A stretch of DNA of 19,629 nucleotides, taken from the NCBI GenBank assembly GCA_030612485.1, contig JAUWNS010000026.1:1-19629 (forward strand). The letters are read 5' to 3'. This DNA comes from Candidatus Bipolaricaulota bacterium. Its GTDB lineage: Bacteria; Bipolaricaulota; Bipolaricaulia; UBA7950; UBA9294. Under the pieces are notes generated by a model. The model searched no databases and was not told the DNA's origin. It saw nothing but the letters and a program-made list of their open reading frames with translations. The translations under genes and the position numbers were made by a program. Below are positions 7,636-14,928 of the stretch, in pieces (within the stretch, counting starts at the first letter, position 1; every line of letters begins with the position of its first letter).

Positions 7636-7794
7636 TACACGTGGATCGAGCAGATGGGTAAGTCGGTCGACGAGCTGGACGCGCAGTGGTACGATTACCC
7701 CGACTACTGGGATCGTATCCACAAGTTGGTCGAGCCAATAGATGAGCTGATCGAAGCGTTCAACGACAAGGTCGGCTTGCTGAACGAACTGTAG
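7636..7794 (+). pseudogene. In-frame C-terminal tail cut off from the PLP-enzyme gene
   Basis: Directly after the TAA, the same frame reads YTWIEQMGKSVDEL, then DAQWYDYPDYWDRI, then HKLVEPIDELIEAF and NDKVGLLNEL before TAG. The charge pattern, aromatic content and helical character are those of coding sequence, and it would fit the normal C-terminus after KRIHNLK. There is no ribosome binding site or start codon of its own, so I read it as the original tail of the upstream gene, reached only if the TAA is an assembly error or is read through. Confidence 0.7.
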
Positions 7795-7819
7795 AACAAC
7801 AAGTTGTTATTGATCAGGC

Positions 7820-7840
7820 GCCCCTCCGTTTGAGAGGGGC
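7820..7840 (+). terminator. GC-rich hairpin, probable transcription terminator
   Basis: GCCCCTC (7820-7826) and GAGGGGC (7834-7840) form a perfect 7-base stem around CGTTTGA, 26 bases after the TAG that ends the original PLP-enzyme frame. A T-tract is lacking (ACCCTGTTAC follows), so termination efficiency is uncertain. Confidence 0.45.
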
Positions 7841-7859
7841 ACCCTGTTACAGAGAGGTC

Positions 7860-8108
7860 CCGTTTTCTGTAATTCTTCCTGTCTTCCGCTGTTCTCTGCG
7901 TCTTTGAGCCTTTGCGAGAGGCACAAGTTTTCCTCTCGCCCGTTCGTTGTACTCACTCAAGCCGCCAAGATATTGCGATACCAGGGTGTCGCGACACCAA
8001 GATCGCCAAGGCGTAAGCCAACGTCGGAGGCAAGCTCCGACGCTACATACAATCAACACTCTTTGCTCTTCTTCGCGTTCTCTGCGGCTTGGCGAGAGAA
8101 TGCTCTCG
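7860..8108. repeat. Repeat-rich spacer with four hairpins
   Basis: Two related units end in small hairpins. Unit R1 (7876-7939) contains TTCTCTGCG and ends in GCGAGAGG...CCTCTCGC (perfect 8-base stem, 7914-7939). Unit R2 (8069-8108) contains TTCTCTGCG and ends in CGAGAG-AATG-CTCTCG (8093-8108). Between them lie the 14-base palindrome GGTGTCGCGACACC (7985-7998) and the hairpin GTCGGAG-GCAAG-CTCCGAC (8023-8041). A further relative of R1 is at 11679-11706. No gene is seen; an open plus frame over 7904-8215 has no protein-like character. This looks like a family of dispersed intergenic repeats. Confidence 0.55.
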
Positions 8109-8117
8109 AAATAACGC

Positions 8118-8146
8118 TTGACATCGCCTTTCCCTATTTGTATACT
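8118..8146 (+). promoter_or_regulatory. Near-consensus sigma-70 promoter of the ABC exporter
   Basis: TTGACA (8118-8123) is a perfect -35 box, TATACT (8141-8146) a near-perfect -10, and the gap is exactly 17 bases. Transcription would start near 8153, giving a leader of about 157 nucleotides before the ATG at 8310. Confidence 0.75.
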
Positions 8147-8309
8147 GCCTTCAGCTTTTTCAAAACAACCGGTCCCACAAGACCTACTTGGGGGTACGAT
8201 TATCTTGAGGAATAAAACGCTTTAGCATAGGGCTGCCCGTCGTTCGTGGTCGGCTTATTTGCCTTTTGCCGGTTGGTCTTCCCTGCTCTCAATTTTCCAA
8301 GGAGTTACT

Positions 8310-9128
8310 ATGAGTACCCCCGCACTCGAAATCAAACAGGTTTCTAAGGTTTTTATCAAGAAGGAACGTAGTAAACGTTTCCTTCATACGAAAAAAGAGA
8401 AAGTGGTCGCGCTCTCCGGGGTAAACATGTCGGTCTCTCGCCAAGAGATTTTTGGTGTTCTTGGCCCGAATGGATCGGGAAAATCAACCCTGATCCGGCT
8501 TCTCTCCACACTCCTCCTTCCCGATTCCGGGACGATCCACATCTTCGGTCACGATGTCGAGAAGGAAGAATTCGTGGTCAAGCGGTTGATTAACCGCGTC
8601 TCGGTCGACGCCGCCTTCTTCAAGAAGTTCTCTCCGTTGGAGAACCTGTCTTACGCTGCTCGCCTCTACGGGATGCCGATACGTGAGGCCAGGGAGAAGA
8701 TGCGAGAGATCATGCTCCGCCTGGGATTGAAGGAGGAGACGTTCACCTCCCCGATGGAGAACATGTCGCGGGGGATGCAGCAGAAGGTCGCAGTAGCACG
8801 CGGTTTTCTTACCTCGCCTACCCTCCTCCTTCTGGACGAGCCGACGACCGGACTCGATCCCTATTCAAAGCGTGACGTGCAGGCGTTCGTACGTGAGATC
8901 CGCGAGACACACGATGCGACGATCCTCCTCACTACGCACGATATGGAGGAGGCTGATCGGCTGTGCGACCGAATCGCGATCATCGACGAGGGGAAAATCA
9001 TCGCCCTCGACACCCCCGAAGGGTTGAAGGGATCGGTCAGCCGACGCAATGGGCATGAACCGACGCTGGAGGACGTATTCATCGAGCTGACCGGCAAGAA
9101 GATGGAGGAGAAGGAGGAAGGCAAGTGA
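8310..9128 (+). CDS. ABC-2 type transporter ATP-binding protein
   Basis: The 272-residue product starts at the ATG at 8310 (AAGGAG five bases upstream); an earlier in-frame ATG at 8259 has no such site. It is a cytoplasmic ATPase that drives an exporter. The motifs are Walker A GPNGSGKST (52-60), signature NMSRGMQQ (151-158), Walker B LLLLDEP (172-178) with catalytic Glu177, and the switch His210 in LLTTHDMEEAD. The usual Q-loop glutamine is not evident: the region reads VSVDAAFFKKFSPLENL (98-114), a known type of variation in daunorubicin/DrrA-like ATPases. A Lys/Arg-rich insert (16-32) precedes the first strand completion. The C-terminus is short and very acidic/basic (KKMEEKEEGK). The gene overlaps the permease gene by four bases (GTGA), so the two are translationally coupled. 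The exported substrate is unknown. Confidence 0.93.
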   Translation: MSTPALEIKQVSKVFIKKERSKRFLHTKKEKVVALSGVNMSVSRQEIFGVLGPNGSGKSTLIRLLSTLLLPDSGTIHIFGHDVEKEEFVVKRLINRVSVDAAFFKKFSPLENLSYAARLYGMPIREAREKMREIMLRLGLKEETFTSPMENMSRGMQQKVAVARGFLTSPTLLLLDEPTTGLDPYSKRDVQAFVREIRETHDATILLTTHDMEEADRLCDRIAIIDEGKIIALDTPEGLKGSVSRRNGHEPTLEDVFIELTGKKMEEKEEGK

Positions 9129-9949
9129 ACCCATTTGTGAAGGAGATGCGCGTTGCCTACGCCTTTGTCGAGCGGAATATTAACCTGATCAAACGCTACT
9201 GGGGTTGGGAAATTGTGTGGCTGATCTACTCACTCGTCAATTCGCTTGCCGTCACCTACATTGGAGCGGGGATGGAACGGATCAGCGGGCAAGCCCTCGA
9301 CACGCAGTACCTTATCACCTACCTGTTGGTAGGGACGCTGATCTGGTCGTACCTCTCGGTGATTTTCTACTCGATCTCCGAGATGATCGCCTGGGAGCGA
9401 TGGGAGGGGACGATCGAGTATACGTTCATGGCCCCGGTCTCGCGGGCGACCCACCTCGTAGGGACGACCTTGTTTGCCATCATCTACGGGATCTTGCGCA
9501 CGCTCGTGATCCTGGTCATCGTTGCCTCGTTCTTTCACCTTGACCTTGCGGGCGCGAACATCCTCGGAGCGGTCCTCCTTCTGTTGGCAGGGAGCGTGTC
9601 ATTCGTCGGACTGGGGATCGTCGCCGCGGTACTCCCTCTTCTCTATCCGGAGAGAGGGGCGCAGATGACGAACGCGGCCGCCGCGATCCTGCTCTTGATC
9701 TCTGGGGTCTACTACCCGGTGGAGACACTACCCGGATGGCTACAGGTGGTCGCCTCTGCCTCACCAGCGACCTACGTTATTGAGGGGATGCGTGGTTGCC
9801 TCTTGCGCGGCCAATCGACCCGCTCTCTCCTCCCGATCGTTTTCATCTTGATCGGGGCAGGCACAGCAGTGATCGTGGTGGGTCTCTTCATCTTCGGCCG
9901 AGTGGAGCGGTACGCTAAACGCACCGGTCGCCTGAAGCGAAGCGGGTGA
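9125..9949 (+). CDS. ABC-2 type transporter permease
   Basis: The 274-residue integral membrane protein starts at a GTG (9125-9127) that overlaps the ATPase stop, with AAGGAGG upstream inside the previous gene. Six hydrophobic segments fit the ABC-2 membrane fold (approximate residues 25-50, 58-82, 115-138, 142-172, 178-200 and 235-258). Between the second and third segments lies the conserved cytoplasmic stretch with EMIAWERWEGTIEYTFMAPVSR, typical of ABC-2 permeases next to DrrA-like ATPases. The ISGVYYPVETLPGWLQ element before the last helix is also characteristic (here SGVYYPVETLP). The C-terminus is basic (YAKRTGRLKRSG) and cytoplasmic. It should form the pore of the exporter; homodimerisation is expected because only one permease gene is present. 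Confidence 0.92.
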   Translation: MNPFVKEMRVAYAFVERNINLIKRYWGWEIVWLIYSLVNSLAVTYIGAGMERISGQALDTQYLITYLLVGTLIWSYLSVIFYSISEMIAWERWEGTIEYTFMAPVSRATHLVGTTLFAIIYGILRTLVILVIVASFFHLDLAGANILGAVLLLLAGSVSFVGLGIVAAVLPLLYPERGAQMTNAAAAILLLISGVYYPVETLPGWLQVVASASPATYVIEGMRGCLLRGQSTRSLLPIVFILIGAGTAVIVVGLFIFGRVERYAKRTGRLKRSG

Positions 9950-10026
9950 GAGGATTGAGTGATTAAAACGCCAATCTCCCGATCTCTCTCCCCGCATCTC
10001 TCGACCAACGGCAATATAGAATCGGG

Positions 10027-10056
10027 TTGAAGAAACGGGCCCGGTGGGTCTAGAAT
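10027..10056 (+). promoter_or_regulatory. Putative sigma-70 promoter of the ychF-like gene
   Basis: TTGAAG (10027-10032) and TAGAAT (10051-10056) are 18 bases apart. The start of transcription would be near 10063, 26 bases before the ATG at 10089. The gene could thus be expressed independently of the ABC exporter 139 bases upstream. Confidence 0.45.
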
Positions 10057-10088
10057 GCTATCGAAGGAGACCGTAAGGAGAAGACAGT

Positions 10089-11174
10089 ATGGCGCTAAAC
10101 TGTGGGCTTGTTGGCCTTCCTAGTTGTGGAAAGACCACGATCTATAACGCAATCACCGCTGCCGGAGCAGGGAGTTACGACGGTGCGGAGATGAACCGCT
10201 CCGTAATAAACGTTCCGGATTCGCGCATTCAGCCACTCGTTGACATGTACAACGCCCCCAAGATCGTCCCCACAACACTGGAAGTAGTTGATATCCCTGG
10301 CCTGAAAGAGGGTTCCACCGCTGGCGAGGGTCGCGGGATGAAACTACTCTCCCACATAAAAGAGGTCGATGCGGTATTGCATGTGGTACGCTGCTTCGTG
10401 GATGAGAACATCCCGTTCGAGTATGAAACGATCGATCCATCGCGCGATGTGGAGACCGTGGACCTTGAACTGATGGTCGCCGATAGCCAGACCTTGGAGA
10501 ACAAGATCAACCGGCTCGCAAAGAGGGTTCGTGCGGGGGATAAGGATGCGGTCCGTGAGGTTGCCGATTGCGAGAAGGTCCTCTTTGCGCTGAATGAAGG
10601 CGTTCCCGCTCGCCGTCAGGGTCTGAGCAGTCACGAGGTTCAAAGCGTCTACGATTGCAACCTCGTCTCCCTAAAGCCAGCCCTATATATAGCTAACATA
10701 AAATCCATCTCCGAGATGGGGAACGAGCACGTAAAGTCGCTGCAAACGATCGCTGATGCTGAAGGAGCCGAGATGCTCACCGTCTGCGGCCAAGACGAGG
10801 CCGATATCAGCCAGCTCGATTCTGAGGATCAACTGGAGTTCCTTACCGAACTCGGCCTCGAAGAGTCGTCCATGGAGCGGCTGATCCATGCTGCCTATCG
10901 GATGCTCGGCCTAGTCAGTTTCTTCACCGCTGGAGAGAAGGAAGTCCACGTTTGGACCTGCCGGAAAGGAGACACGGCCCCCATAGCTGCGGGGAAGATC
11001 CACACCGATATGGAGAAGGGATTCATCCGCATGGAAGTGATCCGCTACGAGGACCTGATCGAGCTAGGGAGCGAATCCGCGGTGGCAAAGGCCGGTAAAC
11101 AGCACATCGAGGGGAAGACCTACGAAGTGCAAGACGGAGACATCGTGTTCATACGGTTCAGTCCGGCAAAATGA
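10089..11174 (+). CDS. ychF: YchF/Obg-like ATPase, divergent
   Basis: The 361-residue protein matches the usual YchF length (about 363) and its two-part build: an Obg-type nucleotide-binding domain with an inserted coiled coil (about 130-200), and a C-terminal TGS domain ending in EGKTYEVQDGDIVFIRF. The P-loop reads GLPSCGKTT (9-17) in place of the usual GLPNVGKST, and the G3 motif reads DIPGL (68-72) rather than DIAGL. INVPDSRI (40-47) and HVVRCF are YchF hallmarks. At the G4 position, IANIKSIS stands where most YchF proteins have a NxxE motif that favours ATP. It is a cytoplasmic, ribosome-associated ATPase linked to stress and redox regulation in other bacteria. The start has AAGGAG upstream. 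It differs from textbook YchF enough to be a deep-branching version. Confidence 0.9.
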   Translation: MALNCGLVGLPSCGKTTIYNAITAAGAGSYDGAEMNRSVINVPDSRIQPLVDMYNAPKIVPTTLEVVDIPGLKEGSTAGEGRGMKLLSHIKEVDAVLHVVRCFVDENIPFEYETIDPSRDVETVDLELMVADSQTLENKINRLAKRVRAGDKDAVREVADCEKVLFALNEGVPARRQGLSSHEVQSVYDCNLVSLKPALYIANIKSISEMGNEHVKSLQTIADAEGAEMLTVCGQDEADISQLDSEDQLEFLTELGLEESSMERLIHAAYRMLGLVSFFTAGEKEVHVWTCRKGDTAPIAAGKIHTDMEKGFIRMEVIRYEDLIELGSESAVAKAGKQHIEGKTYEVQDGDIVFIRFSPAK

Positions 11175-11268
11175 CTGCCTTTCTCAAAAAATAGGCTCTT
11201 TGTTTCAAGCGGGCAACTTAAAGGGAAAGGGTGAAGCGCCAAGACCCTCGCAGAGGTACAGGATTGTT

Positions 11269-11417
11269 TCACCACGAAGGACACGAAGAGGTCAAAGGCA
11301 CTGCTCATAGGTCGACTCCAACAATCTTGGGCCCAGTTCCCGGTGCACTTTAATCGTACATCCGATTGTCCGATTCGATAGCTCATCGAATTTCATTCTT
11401 CGTGCTCTTCGTGGTGA
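11269..11417. repeat. Inverted repeats flanking a gene fragment
   Basis: The left arm (11269-11288, TCACCACGAAGGACACGAAG) and the right arm (11398-11417, which reads TCACCACGAAGAGCACGAAG on the minus strand) are 20 bases long with two or three differences. They flank, almost to the base, a 35-codon GxxExxY gene fragment. Such CACGAAG repeats are common beside GxxExxY genes, from memory. The arrangement resembles a small mobile or deletion-derived unit. Confidence 0.55.
11292..11396 (-). pseudogene. N-terminal fragment of a GxxExxY (PDDEXK_5-like) protein
   Basis: From an ATG at 11394-11396 the minus strand reads MKFDELSNRTIGCTIKV, then HRELGPRLLESTYEQCL, then TGA. This is the signature beginning of GxxExxY proteins (normally about 125 residues), whose name motif here is GPRLLESTY. 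The remaining C-terminal part with the nuclease-fold residues is absent: the frame stops just before the left repeat arm. The fragment is 34 residues, has no ribosome binding site of its own (the repeat arm takes that place), and is very probably not functional. Confidence 0.65.
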
Positions 11418-11710
11418 GTTCTCTTCGACCTCCGGTCTTGCTTCGCAACCTGCACCTATCCCGTGCGAAACAGAAGCCTTCACCGCCGAGCACAGAGCAA
11501 AGGGAGTGAGAATCTCGCATCTCAGCGTCCTCTGTAGCGGCGGGGTTTATCCCCGTCGTCGTGATCCGCACTCGCACCACCGGCGCAGACAAGCTACGCC
11601 GCTACGAAACGATGGCTCTTCCCTCTCCAGACCCGAGATCTATCTTGGCGGGACGAGCCTCAGTGTCAACAACAATTGTTCCTGTTTTCCGCTCTTCTCC
11701 GCGTCTCCGT
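11418..11710. repeat. Spacer with a hairpin and a dispersed repeat
   Basis: No gene is seen. CGGCGGGG-TTTAT-CCCCGTCG (11538-11558) forms a hairpin with one G-U pair, followed by ACAAGCTACGCCGCTACGA, both typical of short intergenic palindromic repeats. TTCCTGTTTTCCGCTCTTCT at 11679-11698 continues to GCGTCT and closely matches the sequence at 7876-7902 (see the spacer at 7860-8108). Confidence 0.45.
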
Positions 11711-13801
11711 CTACCTGGCTTTCGCCTCCCGCCGTGCGGCGACGATCTCCTCGGAAAGAGCGTACGGGACGGCTTCGTAGTGCTCAAAGTGCATGGTGAA
11801 GTTTCCGCGGCCGCTCGTGATGTTTCGCAGCTCTGAGGCGTAGCCGAACATCTCCGCTAGTGGGACCCGCGCGCGCAGGACCGTTGCGTTCCCCTTTGTA
11901 TCCATTGCGATGATCTTCCCGCGTTTCCCAGCTAGGCTTCCAGTAACCGCTCCGGTGTAATCCTCAGGCGCGATCACCTCGACGCTCATTGTCGGTTCGA
12001 GAAGCTGAAGACCGGCCTTCTTGCACGCCTCGCGGAATCCATTCGCTCCACAGGTGTGAAACGCCTGCTCTGAAGAATCCACTTCGTGCATCGACCCATC
12101 GTACACTACGGCCTTAATGTCGACCATTGGGAACCCCGCGTATGGCCCCTTGGTCATCGCGTTTATTATCCCTCGCTCGATCGCACGCAGGTACTCACGA
12201 GTGATCTTCCCCCCCTTAATCTCATCTTCAAACTGCAAGCCAGCGCCCGGCTTGCTCGGCTCGATACGGAACTTCATATGTGCGTACTGACCACGCCCTC
12301 CGGTCTGCTTGACGTGGCGATACTCGTGGTCAATCGAGCTGATGATCGTCTCCCGATACGCTACCTGAGGCGTGCCGACCGCTGCTTCCACGTTAAACTC
12401 GCGGCGCAGACGATCGACGATGATCTCCAAGTGCAGCTCTCCCATCCCCGAGATGATGACTTCATGGGTTTCCATGTTCGAACGTACCACAAATGTTGGG
12501 TCCTCTTCGGCGAGACGATGAAGAGCCTTAGCCAGTTTGTCTCGATCCTCCCGGCTCGTCGGCGCCACGGCCACGCCGATCACCGGTGACGGGAACTCGA
12601 TCGACTCCAACACAATAGGGTGATCTGGGCTGCAAATCGTATTGCCGGTGCGGGTATCTGCAAGCCCTACTACCGCACCAACCTCACCCGCGTGCATCTC
12701 CTCGACTGCCTCCCGGTGGTTGGCGTGCATCTCGAACAGCCGGCCAATACGCTGTTTCTTCTGCCGACTGGAGTTCAGCACAAACTCCCCTGCTTTCAAG
12801 ACCCCAGAGTAGACACGAACATAGGTCAGTTTTCCCATGTGTTTGTCGGTTTGAACCTTGAACGCGAGCGCAGCGAGCGGTGCATCACCGCTCGGATTCC
12901 TAACGATTTCCTTGTTCTCCTTCCGACACGCTCCGATCACCGGAGGAAGATCAATCGGCGAGGGGAGGTAATCGACAATCGCGTCGAGCAGACGGCGCAC
13001 TCCCTTGTTCTTGAACGCTGCTCCGCAGAGAACGGGGATGAACCGGCCTTCGATCGTCGCTATCCGAATAGCGCGTACGACATCATCCCGCGCAGGCGTC
13101 TCCCCATTAAGGAACTGTTCCATCAGGTGATCGTCCTGCTCGCTGATCCGCTCGATCAGCTCCTCTTTCGCTTGGCGAGCCTTCGATAGCAGTTCCTCGG
13201 GGATCTCCTCCTCGCGGATGACGGCCCCCTTCGGCGTATCATCGTAGTAGACTGCTTTCATGTCCACGAGGTCGATCAACCCCTGAAAATCGGCCTCTGC
13301 TCCGATTGGGATGACGACTGGGACTGCGTTAGCCCCAAGTTCCTTCTTGATCTCCTCTACCACACCCTCGAAATCAGCGCCAGAGCGGTCCATCTTGTTG
13401 ACAAAAGCGATGCGGGGAACACGATATTTCTCGGCCTGGCGCCACACAGTCTCCGACTGGGGCTGCACCCCTCCCACGGCACAAAAGAGGACCACCCCTC
13501 CATCGAGCACACGTAAGGAGCGCTCCACCTCTGCCGTGAAATCGACGTGTCCTGGCGTATCGATGATGTTTACGCGATGGTCCTTCCAATAGGTCGTCGT
13601 CGCCGCAGAGGTGATTGTGATCCCCCGCTCTTGCTCCTGGACCATCCAGTCCATAGTCGCCTCGCCGTCGTGCACCTCTCCAATCTTGTGGCTTTTGCCG
13701 GTGAAGAAGAGAATCCGCTCCGTCACCGTAGTCTTACCCGCATCGATATGAGCCATTACCCCTATGTTGCGAATCTTAGCAATATCCGTTGCCTTGCTCA
13801 T
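11711..13801 (-). CDS. fusA: Elongation factor G
   Basis: The 696-residue GTPase drives translocation of tRNA and mRNA on the ribosome. The N-terminal G domain shows all motifs: G1 AHIDAGKTT (17-25), switch I RGITI (59-63), G3 DTPGHVDF (81-88) and G4 NKMD (135-138). Domains II to V follow at normal length, with no truncation. Two ATGs lie next to each other; I choose the second (13801) because GGAGG is then a few bases upstream, whereas the first (13804) leaves almost no spacing. It stands alone: no rpsL, rpsG or tuf gene is nearby, so it is outside a str operon in this window. It could be a second EF-G; the full set of domains argues for an active factor. The upstream gene-free region holds a transposase remnant. 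Confidence 0.95.
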   Translation of the reverse strand: MSKATDIAKIRNIGVMAHIDAGKTTVTERILFFTGKSHKIGEVHDGEATMDWMVQEQERGITITSAATTTYWKDHRVNIIDTPGHVDFTAEVERSLRVLDGGVVLFCAVGGVQPQSETVWRQAEKYRVPRIAFVNKMDRSGADFEGVVEEIKKELGANAVPVVIPIGAEADFQGLIDLVDMKAVYYDDTPKGAVIREEEIPEELLSKARQAKEELIERISEQDDHLMEQFLNGETPARDDVVRAIRIATIEGRFIPVLCGAAFKNKGVRRLLDAIVDYLPSPIDLPPVIGACRKENKEIVRNPSGDAPLAALAFKVQTDKHMGKLTYVRVYSGVLKAGEFVLNSSRQKKQRIGRLFEMHANHREAVEEMHAGEVGAVVGLADTRTGNTICSPDHPIVLESIEFPSPVIGVAVAPTSREDRDKLAKALHRLAEEDPTFVVRSNMETHEVIISGMGELHLEIIVDRLRREFNVEAAVGTPQVAYRETIISSIDHEYRHVKQTGGRGQYAHMKFRIEPSKPGAGLQFEDEIKGGKITREYLRAIERGIINAMTKGPYAGFPMVDIKAVVYDGSMHEVDSSEQAFHTCGANGFREACKKAGLQLLEPTMSVEVIAPEDYTGAVTGSLAGKRGKIIAMDTKGNATVLRARVPLAEMFGYASELRNITSGRGNFTMHFEHYEAVPYALSEEIVAARREAKAR

Positions 13802-13989
13802 CATCCCTCCGTTTTCCTTTCCTTTGCATTGTCACGCACCACTCTACAAGGATGTGTCCCAGGAGCCAAGAGAAAATTGCCCTTGCTCCAGTGCAAAGGA
13901 AACGCGATCCAACCGCGATACACTCTTCGTCAGGGAAACGTGCGTGCGTGACCTACCAATGCTCGTTAGTTATTAAAAACGACAGTTTA

Positions 13990-14183
13990 CCCGCCCTTCT
14001 CGCAAACGCAAACGGAGAGGACATCTCCGTGGGAAGACTTGCAGGGGCAGATATACCTCGAAACGGATGCCTTCGTAGAAAGGCCTACCCAAACCATCGG
14101 AGTTAAAGGAAGCACCTCGACGCCAACGCCTCGTGAGTCGTTCCAGCCTAGCCGGTATCCTACACAACGCAGTCGCCGATTGA
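13990..14183 (+). pseudogene. Frameshifted remnant of a REP-associated tyrosine transposase (Y1 family)
   Basis: Plus-strand codons at 14024-14083 read SPWEDLQGQIYLETDAFVER. After a shift of one frame, codons at 14103-14180 read LKEAPRRQRLVSRSS and LAGILHNAVAD, then TGA. Both pieces match the C-terminal part of REP-associated Y1 transposases, which from memory read SPWE.LRGQIYLG.EAFVERM....LKE.PR.QR..SRPSL..I. The N-terminal HUH and Tyr catalytic region is absent, and no frame upstream restores it. It is a dead end-piece, not a gene. No REP-type hairpins are seen directly beside it. Confidence 0.6.
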
Positions 14184-14347
14184 GGAAACACGAGCGAGCA
14201 GAATCTGCCAATTCCTAGCGCTGGATTGCGAGACTTGACCCTAATCCACCAAGAATAGGAAGTTTCTGGAGCCTGGGAAACTGATTATAGAACGCGTTCG
14301 TTGGCTGCCTCGTGGTGACAAATGGCCGATTGCCCTACCCGAACCGC
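14184..14347. other. Spacer between transposase remnant and ridA-like gene
   Basis: No gene, terminator or promoter that I can support is seen. The next minus-strand stop begins at 14348. Nothing here looks like an intrinsic terminator for the operon that ends at ridA. Confidence 0.3.
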
Positions 14348-14821
14348 CTAGTCCGGGCGGAGTGCGACGATCATCTCGATTTCCACAGGGATGTTGTGCG
14401 GAAGGATCGAGGTTCCCAGGGCGCAGCGGGCATGGCGGCCTCGCTCACCGAACACGGCAACCAGCAGCTCCGAGGCGCCATTCATCACCTGCGGCTGAAG
14501 GAAGAAGCCGGGCGCCGAGTTCACGAACCCACGCACCTGGACGATCTCCTCGACTTGGTCGAGCGATCCGGTGGCAGCCTTGATCGCGGCCAGCGCGTTC
14601 AGTGTGGCCAGCCTTGCGGCCTCCATTCCCTCTTCCAGAGAAATATCCCCTCCAACTTGTCCGACGAAAATTGGGACACCGTTTTGTATGGGGCCCTGCC
14701 CGGACAGAAACAAAAGATTGCCGATCCGCTTGCTTGATACGTACTCCGCCCCAGGGGGCGCGGGTGGTGGCAGTTGTAGACCAAGCTCGGCGATTCGTTT
14801 TTCGGTATCCTCGGTGAACAT
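14348..14821 (-). CDS. RidA family protein (YjgF/YER057c/UK114-like)
   Basis: The 157-residue product starts at the ATG at 14819-14821 with AGGAGG four bases upstream; a longer open frame reaching to 15313 overlaps the permease gene and has no site. RidA proteins hydrolyse reactive enamine/imine intermediates such as 2-aminoacrylate, usually made by PLP enzymes. The pattern is that of the longer subgroup: LLFLSGQGP (37-44), FVGQVGGDIS (52-61), NALAAI, GASELL, FGERGRHARCALG (124-136) with Arg132 at the site of the catalytic Arg, and VEIEMIVAL (146-154) with Glu147. It is cytoplasmic and usually trimeric. It is the last gene of the peptide-uptake operon, preceded by a hairpin. Its likely role is detoxification of products made by the pathway that uses the imported compound. 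Confidence 0.88.
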   Translation of the reverse strand: MFTEDTEKRIAELGLQLPPPAPPGAEYVSSKRIGNLLFLSGQGPIQNGVPIFVGQVGGDISLEEGMEAARLATLNALAAIKAATGSLDQVEEIVQVRGFVNSAPGFFLQPQVMNGASELLVAVFGERGRHARCALGTSILPHNIPVEIEMIVALRPD

Positions 14822-14836
14822 AACTCCTCCTATTTG

Positions 14837-14868
14837 GGCGAGATCATTAGCGGTTCTATGATCTCGCC
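14837..14868 (-). promoter_or_regulatory. Strong hairpin in the spacer just before the ridA-like gene
   Basis: GGCGAGATCAT (14837-14847) and ATGATCTCGCC (14858-14868) form a perfect 11-base stem around a 10-base loop. On the minus strand it is followed within a few bases by the AGGAGG ribosome binding site of the RidA gene. There is no T-tract, so it is more likely an mRNA stability or translation element than a terminator. Confidence 0.6.
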
Positions 14869-14928
14869 TGTATTGCATGCCTTTCCATGTGCCCGATTCC
14901 TTCGTACCTCGCGTCATTCTGCGTTGGA

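Noticed and set aside
7860..8108. CRISPR array
   Set aside because: The repeats are few, unevenly spaced and of different lengths, with no regular spacers and no cas genes in the window.
7904..8215. 103-codon plus-strand open frame before the ABC exporter
   Set aside because: It spans two repeat units and a near-consensus promoter, and its translation shows no protein-like pattern.
12086..13189. Plus-strand open frames of 167 and 189 codons opposite fusA
   Set aside because: They lie wholly inside a highly conserved minus-strand EF-G gene and have no domain of their own.
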